DNA from: Alphaproteobacteria bacterium
Lineage (GTDB): Bacteria > Myxococcota_A > UBA796 > GCA-2862545
Length of the DNA: 64,000 nucleotides
Direction of reading: 5' to 3'
Assembly (NCBI GenBank): GCA_020632875.1
Contig: JACKET010000006.1
Coordinates: forward strand, 124,001 to 188,000
In this document: one piece after another, positions 1 through 13,033 of the stretch
Layout: each line of letters begins with the position of its first letter
Position numbering within the stretch: the stretch's first letter is position 1
The notes under the pieces: generated by a model
What the model was told of the DNA's origin: nothing
Database searches by the model: none
What the model saw: the letters and a program-made list of their open reading frames with translations, nothing else
Position numbers and translations under genes: made by a program

Positions 1-1590
1 CTGTTCGTCCCCGAGACCGGGCCCGAGGGCGACGCGGTGTGGTTCTTCACGGGCTACCGCCATGTCGAGCTCTTCGACAGCCGCACCGGGGCCTCCCTCG
101 GTCAGGCCGACTTCGGGGGCCAGGCCTACCGCCGCGTGCCGGCCCCCGTCGGCAGGCGCATCGCGCTGCTCGGGAGCGGCGCCGAGACGCTGATGGTGCT
201 CGAGCACGATGGCCGCGGGTTCCGCCGCACCGGAATCCAGGTCGACACCGCGTGGCTCGCCGCGGGCGCGTGGCTCGGCCCCGACCGGATGGTGGTGGGA
301 GGGGAGGAGCAGCGCGTGTTCGTCGTGGACGTCCCGCGTCGTCGGGTCGTCCAGACGGTGGATGTGCGCGGCGCGCCGGTCCAGATCCTGTCGCTCGGCC
401 CCGACCGCGCAGCCGTCACGACCGATCGGGGCCAGGTCGGCATCCTCGAGGCGACGACCGACGGCGTCCAGCTCGTCCCGCTCGGTGGAGCCGAGGTGCC
501 GCTCACCCTCCTCGAAGCCGGCCCGAACGGGCGGATCGTGGCCGCGGGGGACGAGGTCGTGCTCGTGCAGGAACCCCGTCGCGGCGAGGGTCGCGCGGTG
601 TTCCACTGCGACCGGGGCCCCGTCTACCACGTCGAGGCGGCGCCCGGGGACGAGGTCCTCGTGGCCAGCCAGTGTGGCATGGCGCGAATCGGGGGCGACG
701 GCGCCGTCACCCGCCTCACGGACGCGACGGCGAAGCGGATCGCGGTCTGCGGGGGAGTCGCGTGGGTGGCCGAAGCGACGCGCATCGTGTCCGAGCGCGG
801 TGTCGTCGCCCTCACCGCCGGCGTGACGTCGACGGCGTGCAAGGCCGATGGCACGCGGCTCGGCGTGGTCGAGGGCGATGGCGGTGTGCTGGTCCTCGAC
901 ACCGCCTCGGGTGCCGAGGTCTTCCGCGGGCGCGTGGACGCACGCGAGCTCGTCCGCCGCGTGTTCTGGGACGGCGACGACCTCGTCGTCCCCGCGAACG
1001 TCGTGTGGAAGCTCGCCGACGGCTCGAGCGAGCTGGTGGCCATCGCCCACCTCTCCGATGCCGTCAGCGCTTCGGGCTACCTCGGCGGGGAGATCGCATT
1101 CGCGCTGTTCAACGGCGACGTGGTGTCGGTGCGCGGCGAGCCGCTCGGCAACGTGCCGCGGTTGGCCGTGGTGGCGTCCGAGGCCGGCGACGGGCTGGTG
1201 CTCGGCGATTTCGACGGAAACATCTCCCTCTTCCGGACGCGAGGAGGGCCCGTGGAGTCGCTGCACGGGCACCGGCAGTACGTCACGTTCCTCGCGCCGG
1301 GCCCCGAGGGTCGCTGGCTCGCGTCGGGAGGTTGGGACAACGCCGTGTGGCTCTGGGACCTCTCCATCGTGCCGGCGTCGGGGCGTCCATTGGAGGGGCA
1401 CGATGCCGCGGTGATGACGGGCGCCTGGGCCACGGACGGCCGCCTGTACACGGGGGATCGCGGCGGCACGGTGCGCGTGTGGACCGACCCGTTCGCCCTC
1501 GAGCCGGCCCGCCTCCGTCGTCAGGTGGAGGCGCTCGCGGCAGCGCTCGCGGCGGGCCGTCCGCTCCCCGAGCCCGACTCCGTACCCTGA
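1..1590 (+). CDS. WD40 beta-propeller protein, 5' end outside window
   Basis: The frame is open to the left edge of the window, so the true start lies outside it; the first internal start-like codon is a GTG at 37. The protein is made of degenerate beta-propeller blades. The last two are clear WD40 repeats: one begins LHGHRQYV and ends with a VWLWDL strand, and the next begins LEGHDAAV and ends TVRVW. Earlier blades have the recurrent hydrophobic strand pattern without the WD dipeptide. A propeller of this type is a protein-binding platform. No signal peptide can be judged because the N-terminus is missing. The gene ends 28 bases before a Ser/Thr kinase on the same strand, and WD40 and kinase modules are often combined in related bacteria, so a shared signalling role is plausible but not shown. 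Confidence 0.8.
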   Translation: MFVPETGPEGDAVWFFTGYRHVELFDSRTGASLGQADFGGQAYRRVPAPVGRRIALLGSGAETLMVLEHDGRGFRRTGIQVDTAWLAAGAWLGPDRMVVGGEEQRVFVVDVPRRRVVQTVDVRGAPVQILSLGPDRAAVTTDRGQVGILEATTDGVQLVPLGGAEVPLTLLEAGPNGRIVAAGDEVVLVQEPRRGEGRAVFHCDRGPVYHVEAAPGDEVLVASQCGMARIGGDGAVTRLTDATAKRIAVCGGVAWVAEATRIVSERGVVALTAGVTSTACKADGTRLGVVEGDGGVLVLDTASGAEVFRGRVDARELVRRVFWDGDDLVVPANVVWKLADGSSELVAIAHLSDAVSASGYLGGEIAFALFNGDVVSVRGEPLGNVPRLAVVASEAGDGLVLGDFDGNISLFRTRGGPVESLHGHRQYVTFLAPGPEGRWLASGGWDNAVWLWDLSIVPASGRPLEGHDAAVMTGAWATDGRLYTGDRGGTVRVWTDPFALEPARLRRQVEALAAALAAGRPLPEPDSVP

Positions 1591-1618
1591 TCCCCGGATT
1601 CGCGGGTTAGGGAGCGTC

Positions 1619-4600
1619 GTGAAATCGGGTCCGATCGAAGCCGCCATCCTCCGACAGCAGGCCCCTGTGGTGGTGCGGGTCGTGGGGCCCGGGGCCTACG
1701 CCGCGACCGCGCATTGGGCCGCACGGGCCGGCGTCCTCACGACGGTGTCCGCGTCGGAGCTCCCCGTGGGCGATGCGGGTGCGCTGTGGCTCCACGACGC
1801 GCCCGGGAGTCGCACCGTCGCCGACCGCATGGCCTTGCGCTCCGCCCTGCGCGCCGACCGCTGGGTGCTGGTCCTCACCGGTCGGGCCGTCGACGGCGGG
1901 CATCCCTCCCAGGGCGAGACGCTCGAGGTCCCCGAGGCTCTCCCCGCCGGCGAAGGGGTCCCCACCCACGTCGAGGTCGAGGTCCCCGAGGCGCCGTACG
2001 AAGCGCTCGCACGCTGGGCCGACGAGGGCGAGACGGCCCGCGCCCACGCGCTCTACGAGGTGCTCGCCGACCGCGACCCCGACGGCGCCGCGCCCTGGTG
2101 CTGGATCGAGCTCGTCCGGCTGGCGAGAGCCGGGCGTGCATCCGAGGTGGATCGCCTCGGGCCGAGGCTCCCCGGCCGACACGCGTGCCACGGCCACGTG
2201 CTGCTCGAGATGGCGAGCGCGATGCTGGACCTGGGGTCGCCCGACCTCGCCCGGTCGTACCTCGACTCGATGGAGTGGGTCCTGCACGACGAGGGGCTCG
2301 CACGCGACGTGGCGTTCCTGCGCGCGTTGCTCGACCGCGACCTCGACCGCATCGCGTCGGCGGAGCCCGCGCGCACCGAGCATCGGGTCATCCAGCGCCG
2401 CGTGCTCCAGAACGTCGGGCGCCCCGTGACGACGACGCCGCTTCCCGGCCGGTTCGCCGAGGCCGTCGCGCGGTTCGGCCACGACGAGCCGATCGACCTC
2501 CTCATCGAGCTCGGCGATCTCGTGCACGCGACCGTGCGCCACCGCGAGAAGGGCGGCGTCGGAGCGGCGGCCTATCTCAGTGACGGCCCCGTCGAGGAGG
2601 CCATCCAGGCGGCGTCGGCGGCGAGCGCGGCGGGCGACGTCGCGGCCGTCGAGCGCATCCTGGCAGGGGTCGGGGGTTCGCTCACCACGCGGCGCCCGCG
2701 TCACGCGTTCCGGTCCCTCCTGCTCCAGGCGCGGGTGGCGAGCCACCGGGGAGCGGTGGGCGCACTGCTCTCGTGTCAGGCGCGACTGCGGGGCTTTCGG
2801 GGCTCCATGTCGGTCGCCGGGCCGCTGCTCGAGTCGCTCGTCCCTGGCCCGCAGGAGGGGGCCGACGTGTGGTGCACGGGCACCTACCTCCGGCTGCTCG
2901 ACGACCATCGGACGGGCGAGTGTGCCGCGCTCCAGTGCGCGATCGAGGCACAGCACGCGACCCCCGTGGTGCTCGGTCCGTACGCCCTCGACCGCAAGCT
3001 CGCATCGGGTGGGATGGGCACCGTGTGGGAGGGCCGGCACCGGCTCACCGACCGCCCCGTCGCCGTGAAGCTCCTCGACGGGACGACGCCCGAGGAGGTG
3101 GCGCTCTTCCGCGCCGAGATCGACGTGGTCGCGCGCTTCGACCATCCGATGATCGTGTCGGTGCTCGACCTCGTGGAGGTGGACGCCTGGGTCGAACGGC
3201 AGTCGCAGGGGGTGCTGCGGAGCGGGCAGCCCGCCCTGGTCATGGAGCTCGTCGATCGTGGCACGCTCGCCGATCACGTCGGAACGCTCGCATGGCCCGA
3301 CATCCAGGCCGCGCTGGCGGGCATCCTCGAGGCGCTCGGGTATGCGCATGCCCACGGCGTCGTGCACCGCGACCTCAAGCCCCAGAACATCCTGGTGGGA
3401 GAGGGGAACGCGCTCCGCCTCGCGGACTTCGGCATCTCGGCCATGGGCCCGAACCGGGTCGCGGGGACCCCGATGTACATGGCCCCCGAGCAGTTCCGCG
3501 CGGGTGCGGTGGGCCCGACGGCCGACATCTACGCGGTGGGGTGCATCGGCTGGGCGCTCGCGTGTGGCATGCCACCGTACGTGGGTCCCACGCGGCAGCT
3601 CGCCCAGGCGCACACGTCCGCGCCGCTCCCCACGTTCGAGCCCGTGGTCCCCGTGCCCACCGAATTCGCGGCGTGGCTCGAGCGCTGCCTGCGCAAAGAG
3701 CCCGCGGTGCGGTTCCCATCCGCCGCGGCGGCCGCGGAGGCGCTGCTGGCGATCGACGGGTCGCCCGCCGTGCTCCCCGGTCGCGCGCCGGTCGCGGGCG
3801 TCGCGCCGACCGGCTCCTCGACCTTCGTCCTGCACACGCTGCTCGACCTCCCCGAAGAGGCGTTCGAGACGGTCGACGAAGGCACCGCGACGCGGCGGAT
3901 GCACGACATCTTCGAAGACCGGGCATCCTGGCGGCCCCGCATCCCCACGGCCCGCCTCCTCCACCTCGGCGATCCGCCCATCCTGTTCCAGCGCGCGGCC
4001 CAGAAGGCGCTGTGGACGCACCTCATGGGGGCGCTCTCGGGCCGCACGCGCCGGATCTCGGTGGTCGGCCGCGGTGGGCGCTCCATCCTGCGCTGGCTGA
4101 AGCGCCGTGCGCGCATGTCGGGCCTGGCCGTGTTCGACGAGCCGGTTCCGGGCAAGGTGTGCATCGTCGACGCCACCGGGCTCGCTCCCGAGGCCCTGCC
4201 CTCGGCGCGCGGTGAGCGCTGGCTGCTCGTCTGGCGCGACCGCGACGCGCCGGGCACCGTCCGGGTCGAGCTCGAGCCCCTCCACCTCGGCGCGATCTGG
4301 TGGATGGTGTACTCCCGGATCCTCCTGCACCCGCGAACCGCATGCCAGGTCGCGATCGAGGCGGCCGGCTCGCCCGCCGTGGCGTTCGCCCTGGTCGAGG
4401 ACTGGCTCGAGAGCCCGGGTGTCGAGATGAGCGAAGCGGGCCTGAAGCTGCTCCGGAAGCCCGAGGTCGGGGCGCCGCGGGCCACCGCGCTGTGGCGCGA
4501 GCGGGTCGCGAACACGGGTCCGCAGCGCCTGGAGCTGGCGCAGCTCCTCGCGATCAAGCCGTTCCCGGCGGATGGTGCGTTCCTCCGCGCCGTCGCTCCG

Positions 4601-5707
4601 GGCCCGCACGACCCGCGGCTGTCTGCCCTCGGCGTGTCGGCCAACGACGCGTGGCGCATGCCCACCGACCTCCGGGCCACGGTGCTCGAGACGCTCGATG
4701 CAGAGCGCACACGCGCGCTCCACGAGCTCTCGGCGGAGCACGAGCGGCTCCCGGCCGCCCGCGCGGTGCACCGGTGTCTCGCCGACCCGTCGCTCGAGAA
4801 CACCGAGGCCCTCGTCGAGGCCATCCGCGATTTGCGGCTCGCGCGGCCGCTGCTCGATCTGGCGCACCTCCAGATCAACCGGCACCTGCTCGAAGCGCCC
4901 GAGCTGCGCGCGCGGTACGCCGTGCGGCAGCTGGGCGACGCGCAGGTCCAGAAGGCCGTGTGGGACGCGGATCCGGTGGTCGCCGACATCGCGCGCATCG
5001 AGCTGTTCGACCGCGTGCTCGCCTGGCCGACGGGTCTGCTGGAGCGCATGGAGGCCGAGATGCACCGGCCGCGGCGGGCCCGGCTCGCCCTGCGGCTGGC
5101 GCACGTGCTCACCGACCAGCTCGTGCGGCACGGCCGACGTGACGATGCGCTCGCCCTGTTCGATCGCCTTTCCACCGAGCTCCACGGCGCTCCGGGCTAC
5201 GAACCGTCGCGGCTCGCCTGGGGCCGGGCGCGGTGCCTGCGGGGCGAAGCGGCCATCGAAGGCCTCCGCTCGGCGCTCGTCGGCGCCGGGCCCGAGCTCG
5301 CGCCCACCGTGCACATCGACTTCTCCGACGAGCTGCTGTGGGTGGGCCGGTACGAGGAATCGCTCCACCACCTCGACCAGAGCCTCGGCACCTGGAGCAT
5401 CCCCGCGGACTACAACCGCGCCATCGCCCTCGTGGCGCTGGGGCGCGACGCCGAGGCCGCGCGGATCACGTCGCGCCTCACGACGCTGGCGTTGGGGGAG
5501 GCCTCGGGGCGGCTCTACATCGGGCTCGTCTACGTCGAGCTGCTGCTGAACCTCGACGAGCCCACGCCCATGTGGGAGGCCCTCGCCGGGCTGTGTCTCC
5601 CGCTGCGCGACAAGACCACGCGGCGGGTGCTCGAGCAGCGCCTCGACGCCGTGCCCGGCAGCCCGAGGACCGACCACCTCCGCGCCTTGATGGCACGGGG
5701 CGTCTGA
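1619..5707 (+). CDS. large Ser/Thr protein kinase with extra N- and C-terminal regions
   Basis: This is a 1362-residue protein with a GTG start. The Hanks-type kinase domain is internal, at about residues 452-720: the glycine loop GGMGTVW begins near 464, the VAVK lysine is at 484, HRDLKPQN has its catalytic Asp at 585, the DFG Asp is at 603, and the activation segment ends TPMYMAPEQ. All catalytic residues are present, so it should be active and cytoplasmic. About 450 residues precede the kinase and have no family I recognise; they are helix-rich and TPR-like in places. The C-terminal 640 residues are rich in Leu/Ala/Arg helices that look like solenoid repeats. There is no transmembrane segment. 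It follows the WD40 gene by 28 bases and is probably co-transcribed with it. Confidence 0.88.
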   Translation: MKSGPIEAAILRQQAPVVVRVVGPGAYAATAHWAARAGVLTTVSASELPVGDAGALWLHDAPGSRTVADRMALRSALRADRWVLVLTGRAVDGGHPSQGETLEVPEALPAGEGVPTHVEVEVPEAPYEALARWADEGETARAHALYEVLADRDPDGAAPWCWIELVRLARAGRASEVDRLGPRLPGRHACHGHVLLEMASAMLDLGSPDLARSYLDSMEWVLHDEGLARDVAFLRALLDRDLDRIASAEPARTEHRVIQRRVLQNVGRPVTTTPLPGRFAEAVARFGHDEPIDLLIELGDLVHATVRHREKGGVGAAAYLSDGPVEEAIQAASAASAAGDVAAVERILAGVGGSLTTRRPRHAFRSLLLQARVASHRGAVGALLSCQARLRGFRGSMSVAGPLLESLVPGPQEGADVWCTGTYLRLLDDHRTGECAALQCAIEAQHATPVVLGPYALDRKLASGGMGTVWEGRHRLTDRPVAVKLLDGTTPEEVALFRAEIDVVARFDHPMIVSVLDLVEVDAWVERQSQGVLRSGQPALVMELVDRGTLADHVGTLAWPDIQAALAGILEALGYAHAHGVVHRDLKPQNILVGEGNALRLADFGISAMGPNRVAGTPMYMAPEQFRAGAVGPTADIYAVGCIGWALACGMPPYVGPTRQLAQAHTSAPLPTFEPVVPVPTEFAAWLERCLRKEPAVRFPSAAAAAEALLAIDGSPAVLPGRAPVAGVAPTGSSTFVLHTLLDLPEEAFETVDEGTATRRMHDIFEDRASWRPRIPTARLLHLGDPPILFQRAAQKALWTHLMGALSGRTRRISVVGRGGRSILRWLKRRARMSGLAVFDEPVPGKVCIVDATGLAPEALPSARGERWLLVWRDRDAPGTVRVELEPLHLGAIWWMVYSRILLHPRTACQVAIEAAGSPAVAFALVEDWLESPGVEMSEAGLKLLRKPEVGAPRATALWRERVANTGPQRLELAQLLAIKPFPADGAFLRAVAPGPHDPRLSALGVSANDAWRMPTDLRATVLETLDAERTRALHELSAEHERLPAARAVHRCLADPSLENTEALVEAIRDLRLARPLLDLAHLQINRHLLEAPELRARYAVRQLGDAQVQKAVWDADPVVADIARIELFDRVLAWPTGLLERMEAEMHRPRRARLALRLAHVLTDQLVRHGRRDDALALFDRLSTELHGAPGYEPSRLAWGRARCLRGEAAIEGLRSALVGAGPELAPTVHIDFSDELLWVGRYEESLHHLDQSLGTWSIPADYNRAIALVALGRDAEAARITSRLTTLALGEASGRLYIGLVYVELLLNLDEPTPMWEALAGLCLPLRDKTTRRVLEQRLDAVPGSPRTDHLRALMARGV

Positions 5708-5711
5708 GCCT

Positions 5712-6194
5712 TCAGAACGACCAGCCGAGGTTCAGGTTCAGGATCGGGATCGGGCCGACGCTCGTCTGGCCGCCGCCCGACACGAACGAGCCCCCCACGC
5801 CGAGCTGACCCTCGAAGGTCAGGCCGAACCGCGCGGCGATCTTGTAGCCCACGAACGGGCCGCCCGAGACGCCGGCCGCGCTGTAGATCACGCCGTCGAA
5901 CTCGGTCGCCGCCGCGACGAGCTGGAGGTCGGCGCCCACCTGCATCCCGTGGTCGAAGCTGCCGACCGGGTAGAAGCGGAACGTGGGCCCGAACGTGCCG
6001 ACGGGGATGCCCCCGCTGGCACCGATCCCGCCGATGGCGCCGAGCCCGATGCGGTCGGCGAGGCGGAACTCGGCGGTCACCTCGAAGATCGGCAGGATGA
6101 GCTGGAGCGGCGAGGTCGTCAGCGAGACGTGGTGGTCGTAGGGCTCCTTGTCCTGGGCGTTGGCGGACAGGGTGAGCAGGGTCAGCAGGGTCAT
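5712..6194 (-). CDS. small exported protein, probable outer-membrane beta-barrel
   Basis: This 160-residue protein starts with a short signal peptide (MTLLTLLTLSANA, cleaved before QDKEP). The mature part alternates hydrophobic and polar residues with glycine-rich turns (GAIGGIGASGG and a later GVGGSFVSGGG), and its last residue is Phe in NLGWSF, which is typical of outer-membrane barrels and their assembly signal. At about 150 mature residues it could form an 8-strand barrel. No enzyme motif is visible. It converges with the upstream kinase, with only 4 bases between the two stop codons. The family is unknown; the barrel call is inferred from the sequence pattern. Confidence 0.7.
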   Translation of the reverse strand: MTLLTLLTLSANAQDKEPYDHHVSLTTSPLQLILPIFEVTAEFRLADRIGLGAIGGIGASGGIPVGTFGPTFRFYPVGSFDHGMQVGADLQLVAAATEFDGVIYSAAGVSGGPFVGYKIAARFGLTFEGQLGVGGSFVSGGGQTSVGPIPILNLNLGWSF

Positions 6195-6243
6195 TCGGCC
6201 TCCGATCTGCGCAGCCTACACCGGGCGGGACCGCCCGCGCGCG

Positions 6244-7221
6244 TCATCCCTCGCCGGACCGGCGCTCCAGCAGCGCGTCGAGGCGGTCGCGCAGCGCGGG
6301 GAGCGCGGTCTGCAGGCCCCGGGCGAACTCGACGAGATCCCCGCCTTCGTTCACCGGCGGGACGAAGTCGATTGCGAGGCGCGTGGCCATCTCGGCGATC
6401 GCCTTCGCTTCGTCCTGCCACCGGACCATCGCGCCCAGCAGGTCGCCCGCGCGCGCTTCGGAGGCCGATGCCTCCACGAGCGTGGCGCCGATGGCCTCGA
6501 GGGCCTCGAACCGCTTCGCCAGCGCGGCCATTGGGTCGCCGCCGCCCAGGAACAGGACGTCGGCGGGGTGGGGGACCTCGGGCTCCGCGGATGCGGCGTC
6601 GGGCCAGCGCGCGAGCAGGGCCTTCCGGATGCGGGCGCACTGGTCGAGGTACCCGTCGACCTGGGAGTCCGTGCGGCCGACGAGCTCGACGAACTGCTGG
6701 TTGTCGTGCACGACGAACTGCTGCCGCTCGGCGAGCACCGAGGGGGCCGGCGCGGGGTGCTCGGGCCCGCGTCGGGTCGGCGGAATCCGACGCACGAGCG
6801 CCAGCGGGAAGCCGAGATCGTCGGCGCAGGCCTCGGCTGCGTCGACGCGATCCTCCCAGCCTCCGGCGGCGACCACGGCGCGGGCGCCGTCGCTCGAGCC
6901 GACGAGTGCGTCGTGGAGCTCGTAGGTCATGTGCCCCGGCTGCCGCATCGCGCGGCGGGTGTCGAACTTCGCGCTCGTCGCACCCAGGGTCGCCGCACCC
7001 ACGCTCCCCGAGAGGCTGCGCACGCCGCGCAGCGCGTCCTCGAGCGCGGCCAGACGCACCAGCCGGAACGCCGCGATGCCCACCCGGTCGGCCCGGGCGA
7101 GCGTGGCGAGGGGCCCGTCCTCCGGGAGCCGCGTGCGCCGGGCTTCGTCGTCACGCGCCATCGCCTCGCGCAGCGCCACCCGCTGCGCCTTCAGCTCCTC
7201 GGTGAGGATCGCGACCTCCAT
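6244..7221 (-). CDS. uncharacterised protein with N-terminal coiled coil
   Basis: The ATG-started form has 325 residues. It is acidic and Ala/Arg-rich, begins with a heptad-like helix (EELKAQRVALREAMAR) and has no signal peptide, transmembrane segment or enzyme motif. I do not recognise the family. The same frame stays open about 150 bases further upstream and encodes convincing coiled-coil sequence (for example RATEAELKQAIRAEQQ), so the ATG at 7221 is probably internal. No ATG, GTG or TTG occurs in that extension. A CTG at 7371-7369 preceded by GGGAGG could be the true start, giving about 375 residues. The gene is divergent from the CoA-dehydratase-like gene at 7420. Confidence 0.65.
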   Translation of the reverse strand: MEVAILTEELKAQRVALREAMARDDEARRTRLPEDGPLATLARADRVGIAAFRLVRLAALEDALRGVRSLSGSVGAATLGATSAKFDTRRAMRQPGHMTYELHDALVGSSDGARAVVAAGGWEDRVDAAEACADDLGFPLALVRRIPPTRRGPEHPAPAPSVLAERQQFVVHDNQQFVELVGRTDSQVDGYLDQCARIRKALLARWPDAASAEPEVPHPADVLFLGGGDPMAALAKRFEALEAIGATLVEASASEARAGDLLGAMVRWQDEAKAIAEMATRLAIDFVPPVNEGGDLVEFARGLQTALPALRDRLDALLERRSGEG

Positions 7222-7419
7222 CCGCAGCTTCTCGACCTCGCCGTCGTCACCGGTCAGGCGCGTCCACAGGCCCTGCAGCCCGCCCGTCCTCTGCTGCTCC
7301 GCGCGGATCGCCTGCTTCAGCTCGGCTTCGGTCGCGCGGATCCGCCGCCGCCACTCGTCTACGGTCTCCAGTGGACCTCCCGGGCCAACATGGTAGACCG
7401 GGTGCGACGGGGGTGTCCG

Positions 7420-9012
7420 ATGACGCAGCTCTCAGCCCGCGACGAAGCCTGGATCGAAGCCGAGCTCGCGAAGTTCGAGGTCGAGCAGGCCGAGGCGCTC
7501 GGCCTCCACGACCGGCACCACTGGTCCGAGCCCGTCCACACCCGCTTCACCGAGACCGAGCGCCCGCACACCACCGTGCTGTTCGGCGGTTTCACGCTCG
7601 CGCACGACACGCTCATCGCGAGCGCGATGCGCGGGCTCGGCTACCGCATCCAGAACCTGCCGTGCCCCGACGGCGACGCGCTGGCCACGGGCAAGGAGTT
7701 CGGGAACCGCGGTCAGTGCAACCCGACGTACTTCACGGTCGGCAACCTGGTGCAGCACCTCGTTCGCCTGCGCGACGAAGCGGGCATCCCGGCCGAGACG
7801 CTCGTGAAGGAGTACCTCTTCGTGACCACGGGGGCCTGCGGGCCCTGCCGGTTCGGCATGTACGCGACGGAGTACCGCAAGGCGCTGCGCGACGCGGGCT
7901 TCGACGGCTTCCGGGTCCTGCTGTTCCAGCAGCAGGGCGGGCTGAAGCAGGCCACGGGCGAGTCCGACGGTCTGCGCATCGATGCGGGCTTCGCGCTCGC
8001 GTTCACGAAGGCCCTGCTGGTCGGCGACATCCTGAACCTGCTCGGGTACCGCATCCGCCCGTACGAGCTGAATCCGGGCGACACCGACGCGGCGCTGGCC
8101 GAATGCCACCGCATCGCGGGCGACGCGCTCGAGCGCCGCCGCAGCGTCACCCTCGCGATGGCCCGGTGCCGGCGGGTCCTCGCGGGGGTCGCCGTCGATC
8201 GGTCCACGCCGAAGCCCGTCGTCTCGGTCATCGGCGAGTTCTGGGCGATGACGACGGAGGGCGCGGGCAACTACCACCTGCAGCGGTTCCTCGAGCAGGA
8301 GGGCGCCGAGGTCGACATCCAGCCCATCGTGAACTGGCTGCTGTACCTGCTCTGGGACCTGCAGTTCGACATCGATCAGCGCCTCGACCTGCGCGAGGCC
8401 GATGCCGGGGTGTTCGGGCTCGCGGGCACCGACCCCACGCGCTCCTCGCTCGGTCTCGCCGCGATGGGTTTCGCGCTGCGCGGCGTGTTCCAGGTGTGGG
8501 CGAACATCGCGGGCCTCCACGGCTACGCGCTGCCCGACATGGACGCCATCGCCCGCTGCGCAGACGGGTTCTACGACCCGAGCGTGAAGGGCGGCGAGGG
8601 CCACATGGAGGTCGGCAAGCTCGTGCACTTCGCCGAGGACGCGCACAACCACCTCACGATCAGCGTGAAGCCGTTCGGGTGCATGCCGAGCTCCGGCGTG
8701 AGCGACGGCGTGCAGTCGCTCGTCACGGCGCGCTTCCCGAACGTCGGATTCCTGGCCATCGAGACCACCGGCGACGGCGAGGTCAACGTCCAGAGCCGCG
8801 TGCAGATGGCCCTGTTCAAGGCCCGCCAGAAGGCCGAGGAGGAGCACGCCGAAGCGCTCGCCGCGGCCGGGCTCACCCAGCGCGCGTTCCAGCAGCGCCT
8901 CGCGAAGAGCCGGTGGGCGCGGACGTTCCTGCGGCCCGCGCACCGCGTCGCCGCGTCCGCGACGAACCTCGTGCATGCGCTCGGGTCGCGGTCACAATCG
9001 CGCCACGTCTGA
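7420..9012 (+). CDS. 2-hydroxyacyl-CoA dehydratase / CoA activase-like protein (COG3581 type)
   Basis: This 530-residue protein resembles the C-terminal part of the large BadF/HgdC-type CoA-enzyme activases, the portion related to HgdB-like dehydratase subunits. Conserved cysteine motifs are visible: GQCNPT, then GACGPCRFGMY, and late in the protein FGCMPSSGVSDGVQ. These would ligate an Fe-S cluster. The ATPase (ASKHA) half found in the fused family members is absent here and not adjacent, so the protein either works with a partner elsewhere or has a different role. The start at 7420 is chosen because upstream sequence in the frame is antisense to the coiled-coil gene. It stands alone, with the next gene a lipoprotein after 57 bases. 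Confidence 0.75.
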   Translation: MTQLSARDEAWIEAELAKFEVEQAEALGLHDRHHWSEPVHTRFTETERPHTTVLFGGFTLAHDTLIASAMRGLGYRIQNLPCPDGDALATGKEFGNRGQCNPTYFTVGNLVQHLVRLRDEAGIPAETLVKEYLFVTTGACGPCRFGMYATEYRKALRDAGFDGFRVLLFQQQGGLKQATGESDGLRIDAGFALAFTKALLVGDILNLLGYRIRPYELNPGDTDAALAECHRIAGDALERRRSVTLAMARCRRVLAGVAVDRSTPKPVVSVIGEFWAMTTEGAGNYHLQRFLEQEGAEVDIQPIVNWLLYLLWDLQFDIDQRLDLREADAGVFGLAGTDPTRSSLGLAAMGFALRGVFQVWANIAGLHGYALPDMDAIARCADGFYDPSVKGGEGHMEVGKLVHFAEDAHNHLTISVKPFGCMPSSGVSDGVQSLVTARFPNVGFLAIETTGDGEVNVQSRVQMALFKARQKAEEEHAEALAAAGLTQRAFQQRLAKSRWARTFLRPAHRVAASATNLVHALGSRSQSRHV

Positions 9013-9069
9013 AGCACTTCCGCACATGCCCGCCACACAGGCGCGGGCGCGGGTCCGCGATCGTGGGGC

Positions 9070-12927
<3,858 letters not shown>

Positions 12928-13033
12928 CAACCGTCGGACGCCCGCGACGCTCGGGATTCCCGATGCAGTGGGGCGCGGAGCCGAGGCGATTGCGGGTACC
13001 GAGGCGCTGTGCCACCCTGCGCGCGGAGGCGTC

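Noticed and set aside
1607..5677. Very long open frame antisense to the large kinase gene
   Set aside because: It mirrors the coding frame of a real kinase with intact motifs; its translation is rich in Arg/His/Pro/Gly repeats typical of antisense high-GC frames and has no domain.
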